Positions 1 to 10,327 of a DNA stretch of 64,000 nt are shown in pieces. This stretch comes from Micropterus salmoides. Taxonomy: Eukaryota; Chordata; Actinopteri; Centrarchiformes; Centrarchidae. The notes below the pieces were generated by a model. The model ran no database searches. It was not told where the DNA came from and saw only the letters and a program-made list of their open reading frames with translations. The position numbers were made by a program, and so were the translations under genes. How positions within the stretch are numbered: position 1 is the first letter of the stretch; every line of letters begins with the position of its first letter. The stretch is from assembly GCF_014851395.1 (NCBI RefSeq), contig NW_024040040.1, positions 16,205,000 through 16,268,999 of the forward strand. Direction: 5' to 3'.

Positions 1-83
1 AAAACGCGCCCCAGTGCCTAAACCTGAACAAAGTCCAGCTTAATGGGTGGGCCAAAGCTCGACAGAGTGCGATGTCCTAGCTG

Positions 84-150
84 ATTGGCTCAATGGCGCG
101 TGACGACGGAGGTGATTGGATCAACAGTGCGTGAGATCCAGTTCGATTGG
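84..150 (-). promoter_or_regulatory. Three CCAAT boxes (as ATTGG) spaced exactly 31 bp
   Basis: ATTGG, the complement of CCAAT, occurs at 84-88, 115-119 and 146-150, each 31 bp from the next. The first two units also share most of their first 21 bases (GATTGG.TCAA....GCGTGA), so the array looks like a degenerate 31-bp tandem duplication. The surrounding 1-160 contains several CpG dinucleotides and a TGACGA half-site, unlike the AT-rich DNA that follows. NF-Y binds CCAAT, and multiple CCAAT boxes about three helical turns apart are known from NF-Y-driven promoters. A promoter lying at or beyond the left edge, or an LTR/transposon promoter, is inference. No transcription start or coding exon is visible. 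Confidence 0.4.
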
Positions 151-159
151 GTGAAGTGA

Positions 160-1116
160 CCAACAGCTGAATGCAGAGGACACAGCTGCTCTCCACGCTC
201 GCTACTCTCTGCCCTAAGACCACACACGCGTACACATGCACACACGCACAGGCATAGACATGGCTGGAGTGTCCGCACTCACGCACACACCCACTGGTGA
301 ACATCTTGTAGCTCCATATGTAGTACCATGCTGTGTTGCCCTAGGGAGGCATTACCATTTAGAGTAGGGGGAACGATCCAACAGTGCTAGACTGAGTCAT
401 GGCTCATGTGGTTGCCATACTCTCTTCTCAGGACACGACACTTCTCGAACCACAGCCTGCTGTTACTGTCGGTCCCGATGCCAACAAACTATTAGCTGGA
501 GTACTATCCATCATGAAGCCTCTCCTGTTCTGGACCCAAAATTCATCCTCTCCATCTCTGTCTTGAGGCCGATTTGTCTGTGCAACAAGCACTGCAACCC
601 ACACATATGGGCACTTTCCCTACATGCCCATAATGACCATCCATATGCAGATGTGCATACAGATTCTCAAGATATCTGTATGTTTACCTGATTCAGAGAT
701 TTAATATATGCTTGCTTACATTATCTACTTACAGTATTACTCATATCATTCTGATTCAATCATGTCTCTTATAATGTTATAGGGAAGGTACTCCAAAAAA
801 GTTATCTATATTTACTTCCTGGTCCCCTAAAAAAGCATTATGATAACTTTACTCATTACTCAATGAGTGCCGGCACTGGGTGAGATGTTCCTATATTAGT
901 TTATTGTGAGTCGACCCCACTTACGCCATCCTGCTGCTGTACTGTGTTTTAATACACAGCTGATAATACTGGGTATTAACTCCTCTTTGTGTTTTGTTTT
1001 CTAAAAACTACAGTGTCCAGCTCTTTAAGGAAAATAATTAGCCTGGTTCAAAAGGGAAACTACACATTCGTAAGTCGTTTCTAGAGATTTACGTCTTCAG
1101 TAAAAATGGGTTTCGG
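160..1116. other. Unassigned noncoding DNA
   Basis: Only short overlapping open frames occur here, including two of 62-75 codons on the minus strand between 77 and 304 that are low-complexity Cys/Val runs read from a CA-rich stretch. No repeat terminus, RNA gene or exon was recognised. Confidence 0.5.
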
Positions 1117-1189
1117 GCTGAGAGCTAAAGACAGGGAAGGGAAGGTGAAGCATTGTTGGTTTTGGTCTTTTCATGGGGTTTGTTGGCAA
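1117..1189 (+). repeat. Unclassified dispersed repeat, copy 1
   Basis: This segment aligns with 59300-59370 in the same orientation. The best shared block is about 42 bases beginning AAGCATTGTTGGTT at 1148 and 59329, with roughly six differences, and a weaker match extends upstream over an AGAGA..AAAGA.AGGGAA stretch. The pair shows it is a repeated sequence; I do not recognise the family. Confidence 0.45.
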
Positions 1190-2230
1190 TAACAGAAATA
1201 AAGATTATTTCCAACCTTATCCTTTAATAAGTATTCCATTTAACAGTAAGACTAATGTAAGCAAAATGTGGATTGAAGTACAACAAAGCTATATTTTATG
1301 ATGAGTCAATTCAGTGGTAACCATTCACACCAACATATTTCTGCTACACAAAATTATTTGACATTTTCTAACTTTTTTAATTTATCTAATATGTAATACC
1401 TACTAAAAACACACTTCAAACAATAAATTCAGTACAATGGGGACTAACATCAATTGGTAAGACTAAAACTCATATACCGGCTTAAGACTTAGCATTTGGC
1501 CAACTAAATTATTTACCTGCAGTTAGGATGAACAAGCAGCTTCTGAAATAGACCTCTTTTCTCAGAGATTTCTGTTAGTTGCGTCTGGCACCCCCTGTTA
1601 ATGATCCTAAATATTTTCCCAGTGTGTTTTCAGAGCTAAATCTAAGCTGTGGTGTGTGTGTGTGTGTGAGAGACATCTTTTAGCTTTGTTACCGTGCAGG
1701 AAACTGACAAAGGCAGCGGGCAAGAGGGGACCAAAACTGTCATTGCACTGACACTATAATTCACAACGATAATGGGTAATTTATCCATGCTCATTTTCCA
1801 GGCTAATTTACTAATTTGACTCAGTAGGAAAATTGGTTGGGAGCAAAAAGAGAAATTATACTGAAGGATAGGGTACAGCATCAGAGCAGGCTACTGATAA
1901 ATGACTGATTAATTACAGATTAAATACAGTTGAATTGATTTTAGCTGATGCTGAACTTTGGTTTCATCCATTTATTGTGTGAGGTTGTCAAAAGTTTAAT
2001 CGCTTTACAGAATAATGTTTTGGGATCATTTCAGCAACTCCCTATTTACCAATAATTGATTTTTTATAGCATAAGCGAGCAAACTCGCCTATCACACTAC
2101 CACTGCACTGCACACACATGCAACTGCAACCACACACACTTCTTTTCTCTTTTCCCCCTAAATCATGTTTCTTCCACTCCCAATCTCAGCACTCAGTAGG
2201 CGCACAAACACGTATATTTCAAGAATCAAC
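1190..2230. other. Unassigned noncoding DNA with a short (TG)n
   Basis: A (TG)n tract lies at 1651-1668. Otherwise AT-rich sequence with no recognised repeat, exon or RNA gene. Confidence 0.45.
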
Positions 2231-2690
2231 AGTGTACAGTGAGTGAGCTTGCAGCTTGTACAGTGCAGCCGGTTATCTGGCCTGTGCCGGGAATGAGTGA
2301 ATATGCTGTGGGAGAAAGAGATCGCCCTGCTGCAGTGTCTCTCTGCGTGCCCCGTCCTTATCAGTGGCGGGGAGCCGGTGGCAGGGAATGGCGGCCCGTC
2401 ACGGCTCTTTGGGCTGCTAGGAGATGGCCAGTATCACTTGGCACTCCATGGCTGTCTGTGCCGCTATCTCCACTCCGCAAGGTTCCTCTTTATGTGCTGA
2501 GGGACATTTTCCCAAAGTGTGTGCATGTGCAGCATGGCTGCATGTGCGCAGAGAGGGAGGCGTCAAGGATCAAAGCCCCGGTCACTTTTCTAATTCCCTC
2601 TTCACAGGAGAGTTCTCGATACAGAGATCAATACGGGCTGAGAAGGGGGAAATGAGAGGTTTTATTGGTCAGGGCTGCTAACACTTTCCA
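2231..2690 (+). other. GC-rich patch with three overlapping open frames
   Basis: This patch is clearly richer in G+C than its flanks and stays open in all three plus-strand frames for parts of 2239-2681 (longest frame 138 codons, 2239-2655). None of the three translations resembles a protein family I know, and openness in several frames at once is what GC-rich DNA with few stop triplets gives by chance. A conserved noncoding element or a decayed CpG island is equally possible. Confidence 0.3.
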
Positions 2691-2869
2691 CTATGACACC
2701 CGAACCTGAATTTTGGTAACCAAGAGTTTGTAATGTAATTCAGATCGAGGCTTAGTCTTCAAAATATATGTGGAATATGATCTGCTGTGTACAGTGTGAT
2801 TAAAAAACACCTCTTAAGACATGAGTATTCAGTCTAAAGCCATGCAGATTGTGTTTACCTTGATCACCA

Positions 2870-3560
2870 GTTTGCCATTTTTCATGTTAAAATTATAACA
2901 TTTGCTAATTAGCACTAAACACAAAGTGCAGCTGAGGCTGATCGGAAGGTCATTAGTTTTGCAACTATTAGGTCATAAACCAAAGTATTGGACAAAGTCA
3001 AAGACCTGTTGGTGGTACTACAAACAAAAGCCATGATGATTCATCCTCTTGGCACTATGGATATGCGTAATAAACTTCATGTCAATCCTCTCATATTTCT
3101 TGTGGCATTTCACAAAAATATTAACCTCATTGTGGAACTAAAATAAAGGTCACCAAAACCATTAGGATGCGTCCTCTGACGAACATGGATGCCTGTAGCA
3201 ACTTTTGTGCCATCCATCTAATTTTTGTCTAAATATTTCACAAAAAAACTAAAAATGTCATGGTGTCACTAAAGAAAAGGTCAGAGGATTGCCAAAGTCA
3301 GTAGACTTGATCCTCTGGTGACCGTGAAAATATATGCTAAATTGTCTGGTGGCAGTAGTTTAAGTCACAGGATCAACAAAATGATCCAATTCAACCTCTG
3401 TACACCATGAATAACTGTACCAAATTTCATAATTTCACAATTTCACAGTCAATTAAATATTTGGTAAGATATTTCAGTCTGGACCAAAGAGGTGAACCAA
3501 CTATCTAACAGACCGACATTGCCATCCCTAGAGCTACTTGGCTGAAATAAATGAATGCTT
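2870..3560 (-). repeat. Dispersed repeat R1, minus-strand copy
   Basis: The copy is recognised by cross-matches within the window. Bases 2901-2940 (GCTAATTAGCACTAAACACA and onward) match the reverse complement of 30195-30240, and 3150-3200 (ATTAGGATGCGTCCTCTG) match the reverse complement of 22700-22730. The last part (ATTTCAGTCTGGACCAAAG near 3472) is the end of a repeat I recall from many teleost introns, whose class I cannot name with certainty. It contains no open frame. Confidence 0.6.
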
Positions 3561-6500
3561 ATGCAAAGAATTTGCTGTTTTTAGCATAGTGTTTCCCCAG
3601 ATGCATGTTTTCCAGAAATATTCTTGAGGAAATTGATGCCAAGTATTCTGGTTTCACACTTCAGTGGAGAAAAAGTCAATAATGAAGCAGAAAATCTGAC
3701 TACATCCAACCCTTATGTGCTTTTAACTGCAGCTATTCTGTTTAAATTTGAGACTCCCTTTGATTCTCTTGATGTAAAAGTAATGTATTGAAGTGTATTG
3801 AAGTCATCAGCAATTGTGTCATCCCCACAGACCAATACAGTTCCCATACTCTGGCTAGGAGATAATTACAGTAGCAGGACTGACAGTAAACTCCCGAGCA
3901 CTGTTTTCCTCACAAGCACACATGTAAGAGCAGAGTGAATTTGCAAATGTGGGTGCAACATCCACTTTGTTCATCAAACGGCCACTTAGCAGGGGAACTT
4001 TAAAGTGGTCACTCGTTGGCCTTGTGTTTATTTAATTTTGGATTTGAGTTAAGTGCATTCTCAAATTTCCATTTGGCCACAACCCAAACCACAAAGTGAA
4101 TCTTGTTGAAAACTTCAGACGAGTGACGCGCATTGATTACATCATCCTATTTTATAATTGAACCCATAAAAACAAGGCGGACTTCAACTTCGGTGGTCCA
4201 AACCAAATAGCGGGGAGGCTTATCGGCTGAGACAGATCCTGTGAGAGCAGAAAGAAAAAAGCCCAGACAGATCCCCCAAATGGCACAAGCATGTATATAA
4301 AAGCAAGTGAATCCTGGCTTATATCTCCCATGTGGTGCAGATCTATATAATCAGTCATTTGAATCTGAATAAATGAAGCTCCTTCACATGAGTAGCCAAC
4401 TCTGACATGAAGACTCAACATAATCATGAGTCTCTTAGTATTTAGAATGAAATACGTGTGTATGGATAAAGATATGTAATGCTTGAGTTACATTTGGTTG
4501 TGTTTCAATGCTGAAAGCCGCCAGAATGACATTTCAGCCTGAACAGGATTAAAGTGAATATGTATTTCTCATTATTCACCCATTCAATTGTGGTCATCCA
4601 AGTTGAAAACCAAGGAAGTGTCTGACTGATCCACCCGAGAAGATAAACTGCAACAGCTATACTGAAAGTGCAGAAACCAAAGACAAGATTTTTTTATATA
4701 CATGTATGACATTGTGTCAACATACTGTACACGTTCCGCTAGAAATAAACATGTTCATGTTTAATTACTAGGATGTGTTATTGAGTCCCTGCAGTTTATT
4801 AATTAGCAAAACTCATCTGTTCAGGTGAGTTCCTGCAGTGTCACTTTGCCCTGCTATTCTAGTGTGACTAACTTGAGACTGCATTGTTTATTTCCCTAAT
4901 CAGCTGGTTCCAAAAGTGTGAGCTTAAAAAAAAAAAAACGGAAGGCTCCATGCTTCAGCGTGAAATGGGACCAGGAGTGCTGAAGGAGCATCAGATTTCT
5001 GCTTTTCTGCTTGTGTTTTTTCCACCCTGCATGCTTTTGTTTAGGTGTTGCATTAACTTTGCATAAATCCCCCATTTACCTCACCTCGACGGCAGCATAA
5101 TGCAGGTGTTCATATTCAGAGCCCAGATTGATTATGTTCACCGTAAACCTTTTAAAGAGTCAAATGTGTCAGGGTACAGGTTGTGTATGCTTGCGGAGAT
5201 GGAGAGCAGTATGTGCTGATGAGGTGTGAGTGCACGGACTGTGCCTCTCCTCTGAAACTGTGGAGCTGCTGTATTTTCTGTCACCATGTTGTCGCTCAGG
5301 AAATAGAGCTGCTGGGAAGGGGATTGGCAAAAAAAAATAAAAAATAGTCATGACAGGCACATTCTGCGCATGTCAGACAACGTGTCAAAACACTGTCCCA
5401 CATATCATAAAAAAGGCTGTGTGGGCACAGGGAGGTACGCACGTGTGAATGGATGCTGGCATGAGCAGGATTCGTCAATATTACTGCAGAATACCTTTTC
5501 AGTCAGGATGCTCACATCAAGGTTTTAACTATTTATTGCAACAATACGACTTTGAGTTTAGCTGTGTGGCTCTGGCTCAGGTGATGCTCTGGAACAAGGG
5601 AGTTAAATATGAATCAAATGGAAAACTGATAAAAGGAGTCATATATACACACAAGCACAGATCTGACCCAAATTCTGCATGGAATTTGGAAGAAATATGC
5701 GTCTCTCTCCACACCTGTGCCTGTAGCGTGTGTCACTTTGTGCTACCCACTTTTCCACTGTTAGCTAGCTATGTTCCCTATTCCCAAACCTGCTTCCATC
5801 TGTCCACAATATCGCCACACTGAAACAAATGTGGGTGCCACTTTGTGTACAACGCTGCCTGAAATCCTGACATTGCATTAGCAGTCATCAGAATGTCCAG
5901 CACTATAAGCAGTCATGCTAGCATTAGAAGTTAATGCTAATTCTGCCCCGACTTCTTAGCTGCCAATGCCACAGGTGCTTTTATTTACAGGGACACTTTC
6001 TGTATATGAAATTTAGAAGAATGATACTGAAGGTACCAAGTCATCAGAATTTTGTTGATGGCTAAAAAGTTAAAGTATTAAAAGTTTAGAAGCTCAAGCT
6101 GGTTTCTTGCACATTTCTGATTCAATATTTCAAGGGAAAAAAACAGAGGAAATAATTATTTTAGTCACACTTTTATTATCAAAAAAAGTTAAAATACCAA
6201 ACTCTAATCACTCCTAAATCAAATCGAATTACATTTGATTCGCAGGGAGTTTTATCATTACAAATGGATCTGTCTCCTATTTGTATCAGATCATGGACTG
6301 TGTATAGATGAGAGGGAGAGATACTCACCCCTATCTGTAACAAATCTGAGCAGACTGAGTTTCTGAGCTCCCAAACTTTTGATGTACATTAACACTGGCA
6401 AAGCTGCACATTGTTTTCTCCTGTATTTAATTGTTTAAACAAAACTCAAGATTTTCATTTATTGCCTTGACATCATGATCCAAATACCTTCAGGAGGCAG

Positions 6501-6619
6501 CAGGGCACAGACAATTTGTTTCTCCTTTATTTAGTTCAAACACTCATTCCTCATTCTCCACAAAGACTTCAAGTGAAAGAGCCAGCTCTATTTTTTTTTC
6601 CAGCATGAAAAATTATACT
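3561..6619. other. Unassigned noncoding DNA
   Basis: No transposon terminus or gene was recognised. A frame of 124 codons at 5449-5823 has no family resemblance and no obvious coding bias. Short A-runs occur at about 4926-4938 and 5330-5345. Confidence 0.4.
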
Positions 6620-6850
6620 TTCAGAAACAGGCCTTGTCAGCAATCCCTTTTCACTCGATATGCAGCTGATTAGCCAGGAATAAATAATGGCTCATTAGCA
6701 GTCATTATAAACTTATCAGATACGAGACCGCGTGACCTCAACAAGGCCACCGAAAACAAAGAGGATTAGGGCAGTGAGAGGGAAACGCAGCAGATTCAGC
6801 CCTTGTCGGGGTGAGATAATGAAACTGCTAGCTAATAGAGCTGTAATCTG
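6620..6850. promoter_or_regulatory. Candidate conserved noncoding patch (TAAT-rich)
   Basis: About 140 bases (6630-6770) free of recognised repeats carry several homeodomain-type cores (GATTAG, CATTAGC, ATAAATAATGG, CATTATAAAC). Such composition is common in vertebrate developmental enhancers, but the call is inference; only alignment to other fish genomes would decide it. Confidence 0.2.
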
Positions 6851-7139
6851 GGGTGTGTCAGCGCCAAAACCCACATAACTGTGTCAGCGCCCACTCTTGC
6901 GGTGTGTTTGATGTTGACAGAAAAGGAGACAGAGCATGAACGCCTGGCTGTGTTTGGAGTGAGTGAGTGTATGTTTGTGTGTGAAAAGGGGAAGAAGTGG
7001 GTATCAGGGGATGGAGGTGGGGGTGGGCAGAATGGTACAAATGCAAAGGGGAAGGCAGCAATCAAGGCTCAATCTACACATCCTTTGCCCCCAATTAGTG
7101 TGTGAGGAGTATAATAAGCAGTGGCAGACACCTCCCAGT

Positions 7140-7460
7140 GGAAAATGGCATAAACAAAGTGACACAAAGAGGAGGCGAGGAGAAGAGTTGTGATACGCAG
7201 GAGGAAAGGGAAAGAAAGGAGGAGGAGAAGCAATTCTCAGCCTTTGTGCCTCGGGCCACAGCACGTCATCACATCTGTATCAAACCTGCCAGCAGCTCTG
7301 GTTCTACCTGTTGGCTGCGCGAGCGGCTGCTGAGAGAATGAGAAGAAAGTGACGGTGAGCAAGAAACAACAGGAGGGGAAAACAAAGAGGGAAGCAATCC
7401 GGAGGTGGTGAGCGCGGAGAGGAAGAGTGGAACAAAGAGTGGGAGAGGTGGATGAAGCTG
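7140..7460 (+). repeat. Purine-rich tract
   Basis: The plus strand is dominated by A and G over about 300 bases, with GGAGG/GAAAG runs at 7165-7230 and 7365-7450. The long Pro/Ser-rich minus-strand frame across it is a by-product of that asymmetry, not a gene. Confidence 0.5.
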
Positions 7461-7687
7461 CCAGTTGAAGGCAGCTGAGTAGTGACTGGAGACTGTTGGT
7501 GATTTTCTACTGTGAAGACTAAATTTCACCTCTTGAGTCTTGATTCACTTTGTGGGTGGGTTCTTGGCAGTGGTGGACAAAGTATTCAGATCCTTTACTT
7601 AAGTAAAAGTACTAATACCACACTGTGAAAATACTCTTACAAGTAAAAGCACTGCATTGAAAATGTTACTAATAATGTTGCTCATAG

Positions 7688-7988
7688 GTATTACATTTAT
7701 TTATTTAGCTGACGCTTTTATCCAAAGAAACTTACAATTGCTATACATCTCAGAGGTCGCACGCCTCTGGAGCAATTAGGGGTTAAGTGTCTTGCTTGTG
7801 CCTGTTTGATCTGGAGCTTAATGGGGAAATTTGCTCTTGCTTATTTGTTGTGACAATTCCTTGTTCTATTCTAATTGCATGTAATATCGCCATTATGGAC
7901 AGAATAGACAATGTGCCACTCAGTGGGAATTGAACCCAGGTCTCCCACACCAAAGGCAAGCATCTTATCTATGCGCCATCACCACCCC
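7688..7988 (-). mobile_element. tRNA-derived SINE with L2-type 3' tail
   Basis: Read on the minus strand, the 7988-7915 end has a tRNA-like head: an A-box-like TGGCGCATAGATAAG and a B-box-like GGGTTCAATTCCC, which are the internal RNA polymerase III promoter elements. The body runs to a tail containing CTTTGGATAAAAGCG near 7712, then AAATAAATAAATG. That tail matches what I recall of L2-clade LINE tails (eel UnaL2), whose conserved hairpin has a GGATA loop. It therefore would have been mobilised by an L2-type reverse transcriptase such as that at 45.8-47.7 kb. It sits inside the hAT MITE begun at 7568, so it inserted later. It is not a functional tRNA. Confidence 0.7.
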
Positions 7989-8024
7989 ATGATCAGGAAA
8001 ATGATCAGGAAAATGATCAGGACA
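7989..8024 (+). repeat. 12-bp tandem triplicate
   Basis: ATGATCAGGAAA is present three times head to tail at 7989, 8001 and 8013, the third copy with one change (CA for AA). It lies exactly at the 5' boundary of the SINE, within the MITE. Confidence 0.85.
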
Positions 8025-8176
8025 ATGTACCTCAAGTATTAGAAGTAGAAGTACTCCAATGCAGAAAATTTTATAATATCTACAGTTATACTAGTTTGTA
8101 TTGTATCATGAGATTATTATTACTCATGCATCCATGTAAAAGCAGGATTTTACTGCAGAAGTTGTTGAGATGGAGC

Positions 8177-9246
8177 CAGGGGCGGACTGGCCATTGTGGC
8201 GTTCGGGAGCATTTCAGGCCAAACCAGGCCAGGAGTTTTTATTTTTCAGTTTCTGTTTTAGGCCTACTTTATGATCTGCGACCGCGCCGGCCGGCCAGTC
8301 TGCTGCAGCAAACACTGTCTGTGTGTCTGACTGGGCCAAACCAATACTTTCAATATGGAAGGAGGTGTGCGAGCGGCCCCTCCCAAATTATATCGATCTT
8401 CATTTTTGCTGAAATCTGATTGGCTCAATAGGGCAGATCAAAGAACTTTACTTTCCATCTGGAGCGAGTTTCATCTCCAAACATTTTGTCGGGGCTGAAG
8501 TCAGCGCTGGGTTGTGTGATAAGCTCAACAGAGACAGTAGCCTAAGTGTGGAGAAGAGAGTGAACGAGGAAAAAGAAATGTGTGATGCCTAAAAAATACG
8601 AATAAAGAAGAAAAAATATTGCAGCTAAATTTGCGAAATTAACCTAGCAATCTCTGTATGTCTTTATGTATATTAGCTGTTGAGGTCAATGGAGGTGATG
8701 CAGAGGGACATGGTGATGATGACCCCAGTCATGTTGAGAGAAGAAATATGAGGAGCTGCAGGAGGAGAAGGTAAATGGAACCAGACAAAACAGTGACAGG
8801 TACAGGGACAGTGTGTTTTTAGAATTAGAGAATGGATAATTGTAAGTAATATTTTTTACTGATGTCCTTCTCGTGCATATGTAGCTGTACAATCAGTAAA
8901 ATCAGAGTCAGGGTCCAGCACAAGGGAAGCTGAGCCAGAGAGAGGCCTACTCAGAGCTGAAGCTGAGGGATTTGATTTTTATGCACACACATACACACTG
9001 CTGTATTTTATGGGAATGTATTGTAGTTTTTGAGTATATTTAAGTATTTTAGCCCTCTGACTGACTCAGGCTTGCCTGACCTGGTCTTGTTCAGTGCAGA
9101 GCTGCCTTGCTTACAAACTGAGGAGGCAGGTGTCATCCTGAAGTTTATTGAAGGTCTTCAAAATATTTAGGCCAAAAAGGGCACTCGCATAATAGGCCTC
9201 TCCGTCTCAAAGTCACAGGCTGAATTTCAGTCCCAGTACATCCCTG
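8177..9246 (+). mobile_element. hAT-family element, 1070 bp, perfect 8-bp target duplication
   Basis: The left terminus CAGGGGCGGACTGG at 8177 and the right terminus, whose reverse complement is CAGGGATGTACTGG ending at 9246, agree at 11 of 14 positions. The octamer GATGGAGC lies immediately outside both ends (8169-8176 and 9247-9254). An 8-bp duplication with CAG-type termini defines the hAT superfamily. The element interrupts the MITE begun at 7568, and the MITE reads through when one octamer and the insert are ignored. Inside, no transposase frame survives; an Asp/Gly/Arg-rich stretch around 8690-8770 might be an exon remnant of a hAT transposase, but this is weak. It is non-autonomous. 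Confidence 0.8.
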
Positions 9247-9275
9247 GATGGAGCTCATTTTGAACTATTTCGTCT

Positions 9276-9823
9276 CAACTGGGACTTTCATCTACTGATC
9301 ATTTTCTCCATTAATTGATTGATTGTTGATTACTTGTGATTGACATGCTGTCACAATTACCCAGAGCCCAAAGTGAATCCTTCAAAATGCTATTTTGTCC
9401 AACAGTCCAAACCCAAACATAATTAACACCACATTCAAATTATTAAAATATTTAAAAGGAACAGCAGCAAATCTTCACGTTTGTGAAGCTGGAACCATGA
9501 AATGTTTTTACATGAAAAATTACTTAAATGATCAAAATAGTTGGCAGGTAATTTTCTGTCAACCGACTAATCGTTACAGCTGTACTTATAAAGAGTTGGA
9601 ATGAAATCTCTATGCTGTTAAAAACACTTTTTTAAATTAAAATCATACTCCGAAAAGCCTTCACACATGGACAGATTATGATACGGCCCCTGGATACACA
9701 GACATGTAAGGCCCCCAACCCGTTCTACATAGGAGCAAGACATCCAGCCATTTTGCATCACTTTGAATTGTTTTGTGTCTTTTGTAGTTGTTTTGCTTAT
9801 GCATGTGTGTTGTCACTTCATTG
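9276..9823. other. Unassigned noncoding DNA
   Basis: AT-rich sequence with no recognised repeat or exon. Confidence 0.4.
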
Positions 9824-10327
9824 CAGAGATGGGGACTCGAGTTAGAGACTCGGACTTGAGTGCGACTTAAGTCGCACACACAGTGACTTGAGACTCGACT
9901 TGAGACTCGTCCTCAAAAGACTCTAGACTCGACTCGGACTCGAGGTGCGGGACTCGTGAACAATGTTTATTTTTAGGAAATGTCTGATGAGCTTGCCGTT
10001 ATTCCCCTCCCTCCGTTACCTATAACCTGCCCACGTAACATCGGCTGCACGCGGCCGCACGTGAGAGAGGACAACAAATACGGCAGCTGCTGTGCCATTC
10101 ATCATAAACTTTGGCTTTAAAACTTCATAAAACAAGACCCAAACAAAGACGCGCTGAACGCAAATGGGTTAGTAACCTGTGGTGAGTAAACATGTTTAGC
10201 TCAGCATTGGCAATCTAACGTTAGCTTGCTTCTTGCTTCAGCTACGACAGACGAGAGGTTTACTACTATTTATGAAAAGATGAACGAGCGTTTGTTTACT
10301 TGCCAAACTTGTGGTGGTCGGTGGTGT
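9824..10327 (+). mobile_element. hAT-type element, left end with subterminal ACTCG array
   Basis: CAGAGATGGGGACTCGAG at 9824 opens a stretch to about 9955 packed with GACTCG, ACTCGAG and GACTTGAG words in both orientations. I recall this as the 5' end of a widespread teleost hAT family; dense subterminal motifs are where hAT transposases bind. It is followed by a CpG-containing leader (10020-10090). No matching right terminus was found downstream and the octamer before the left end (CTTCATTG) is not seen again, so the element is truncated or its right end has diverged. Confidence 0.55.

Larger units (their letters stand above)
7568..9275 (+). mobile_element. Old hAT-type MITE split by two later insertions
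   Basis: The left end, CAGTGGTGGACAAAGTATTC at 7568, followed by TTTACTTAAGTAAAAGTAC, is the start of a very common teleost non-autonomous hAT element. The element resumes at about 8024 (ATGTACCTCAAGTATTAGAA) after a SINE, continues to 8176, and resumes again at 9247 (GATGGAGCTCATTTTGAAC) after a second insertion. Only some 20-30 bases of it are recognisable after 9254 and no right terminal repeat ending in CCACCACTG is seen, so the right part is lost or decayed. It codes for nothing. Confidence 0.65.

Noticed and set aside
2239..2655. 138-codon frame as a gene
   Set aside because: Two other frames are open over the same bases, which fits GC composition better than coding. It is kept only as a composition feature.
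5449..5823. 124-codon plus-strand frame
   Set aside because: No motif, no family resemblance, Cys- and Tyr-rich irregular composition and no splice or promoter context. This length is expected by chance in 64 kb.
7915..7988. Functional tRNA gene on the minus strand
   Set aside because: A- and B-box-like motifs are present but the sequence does not fold to a complete cloverleaf as read by eye, and it runs into a SINE body and L2-type tail.
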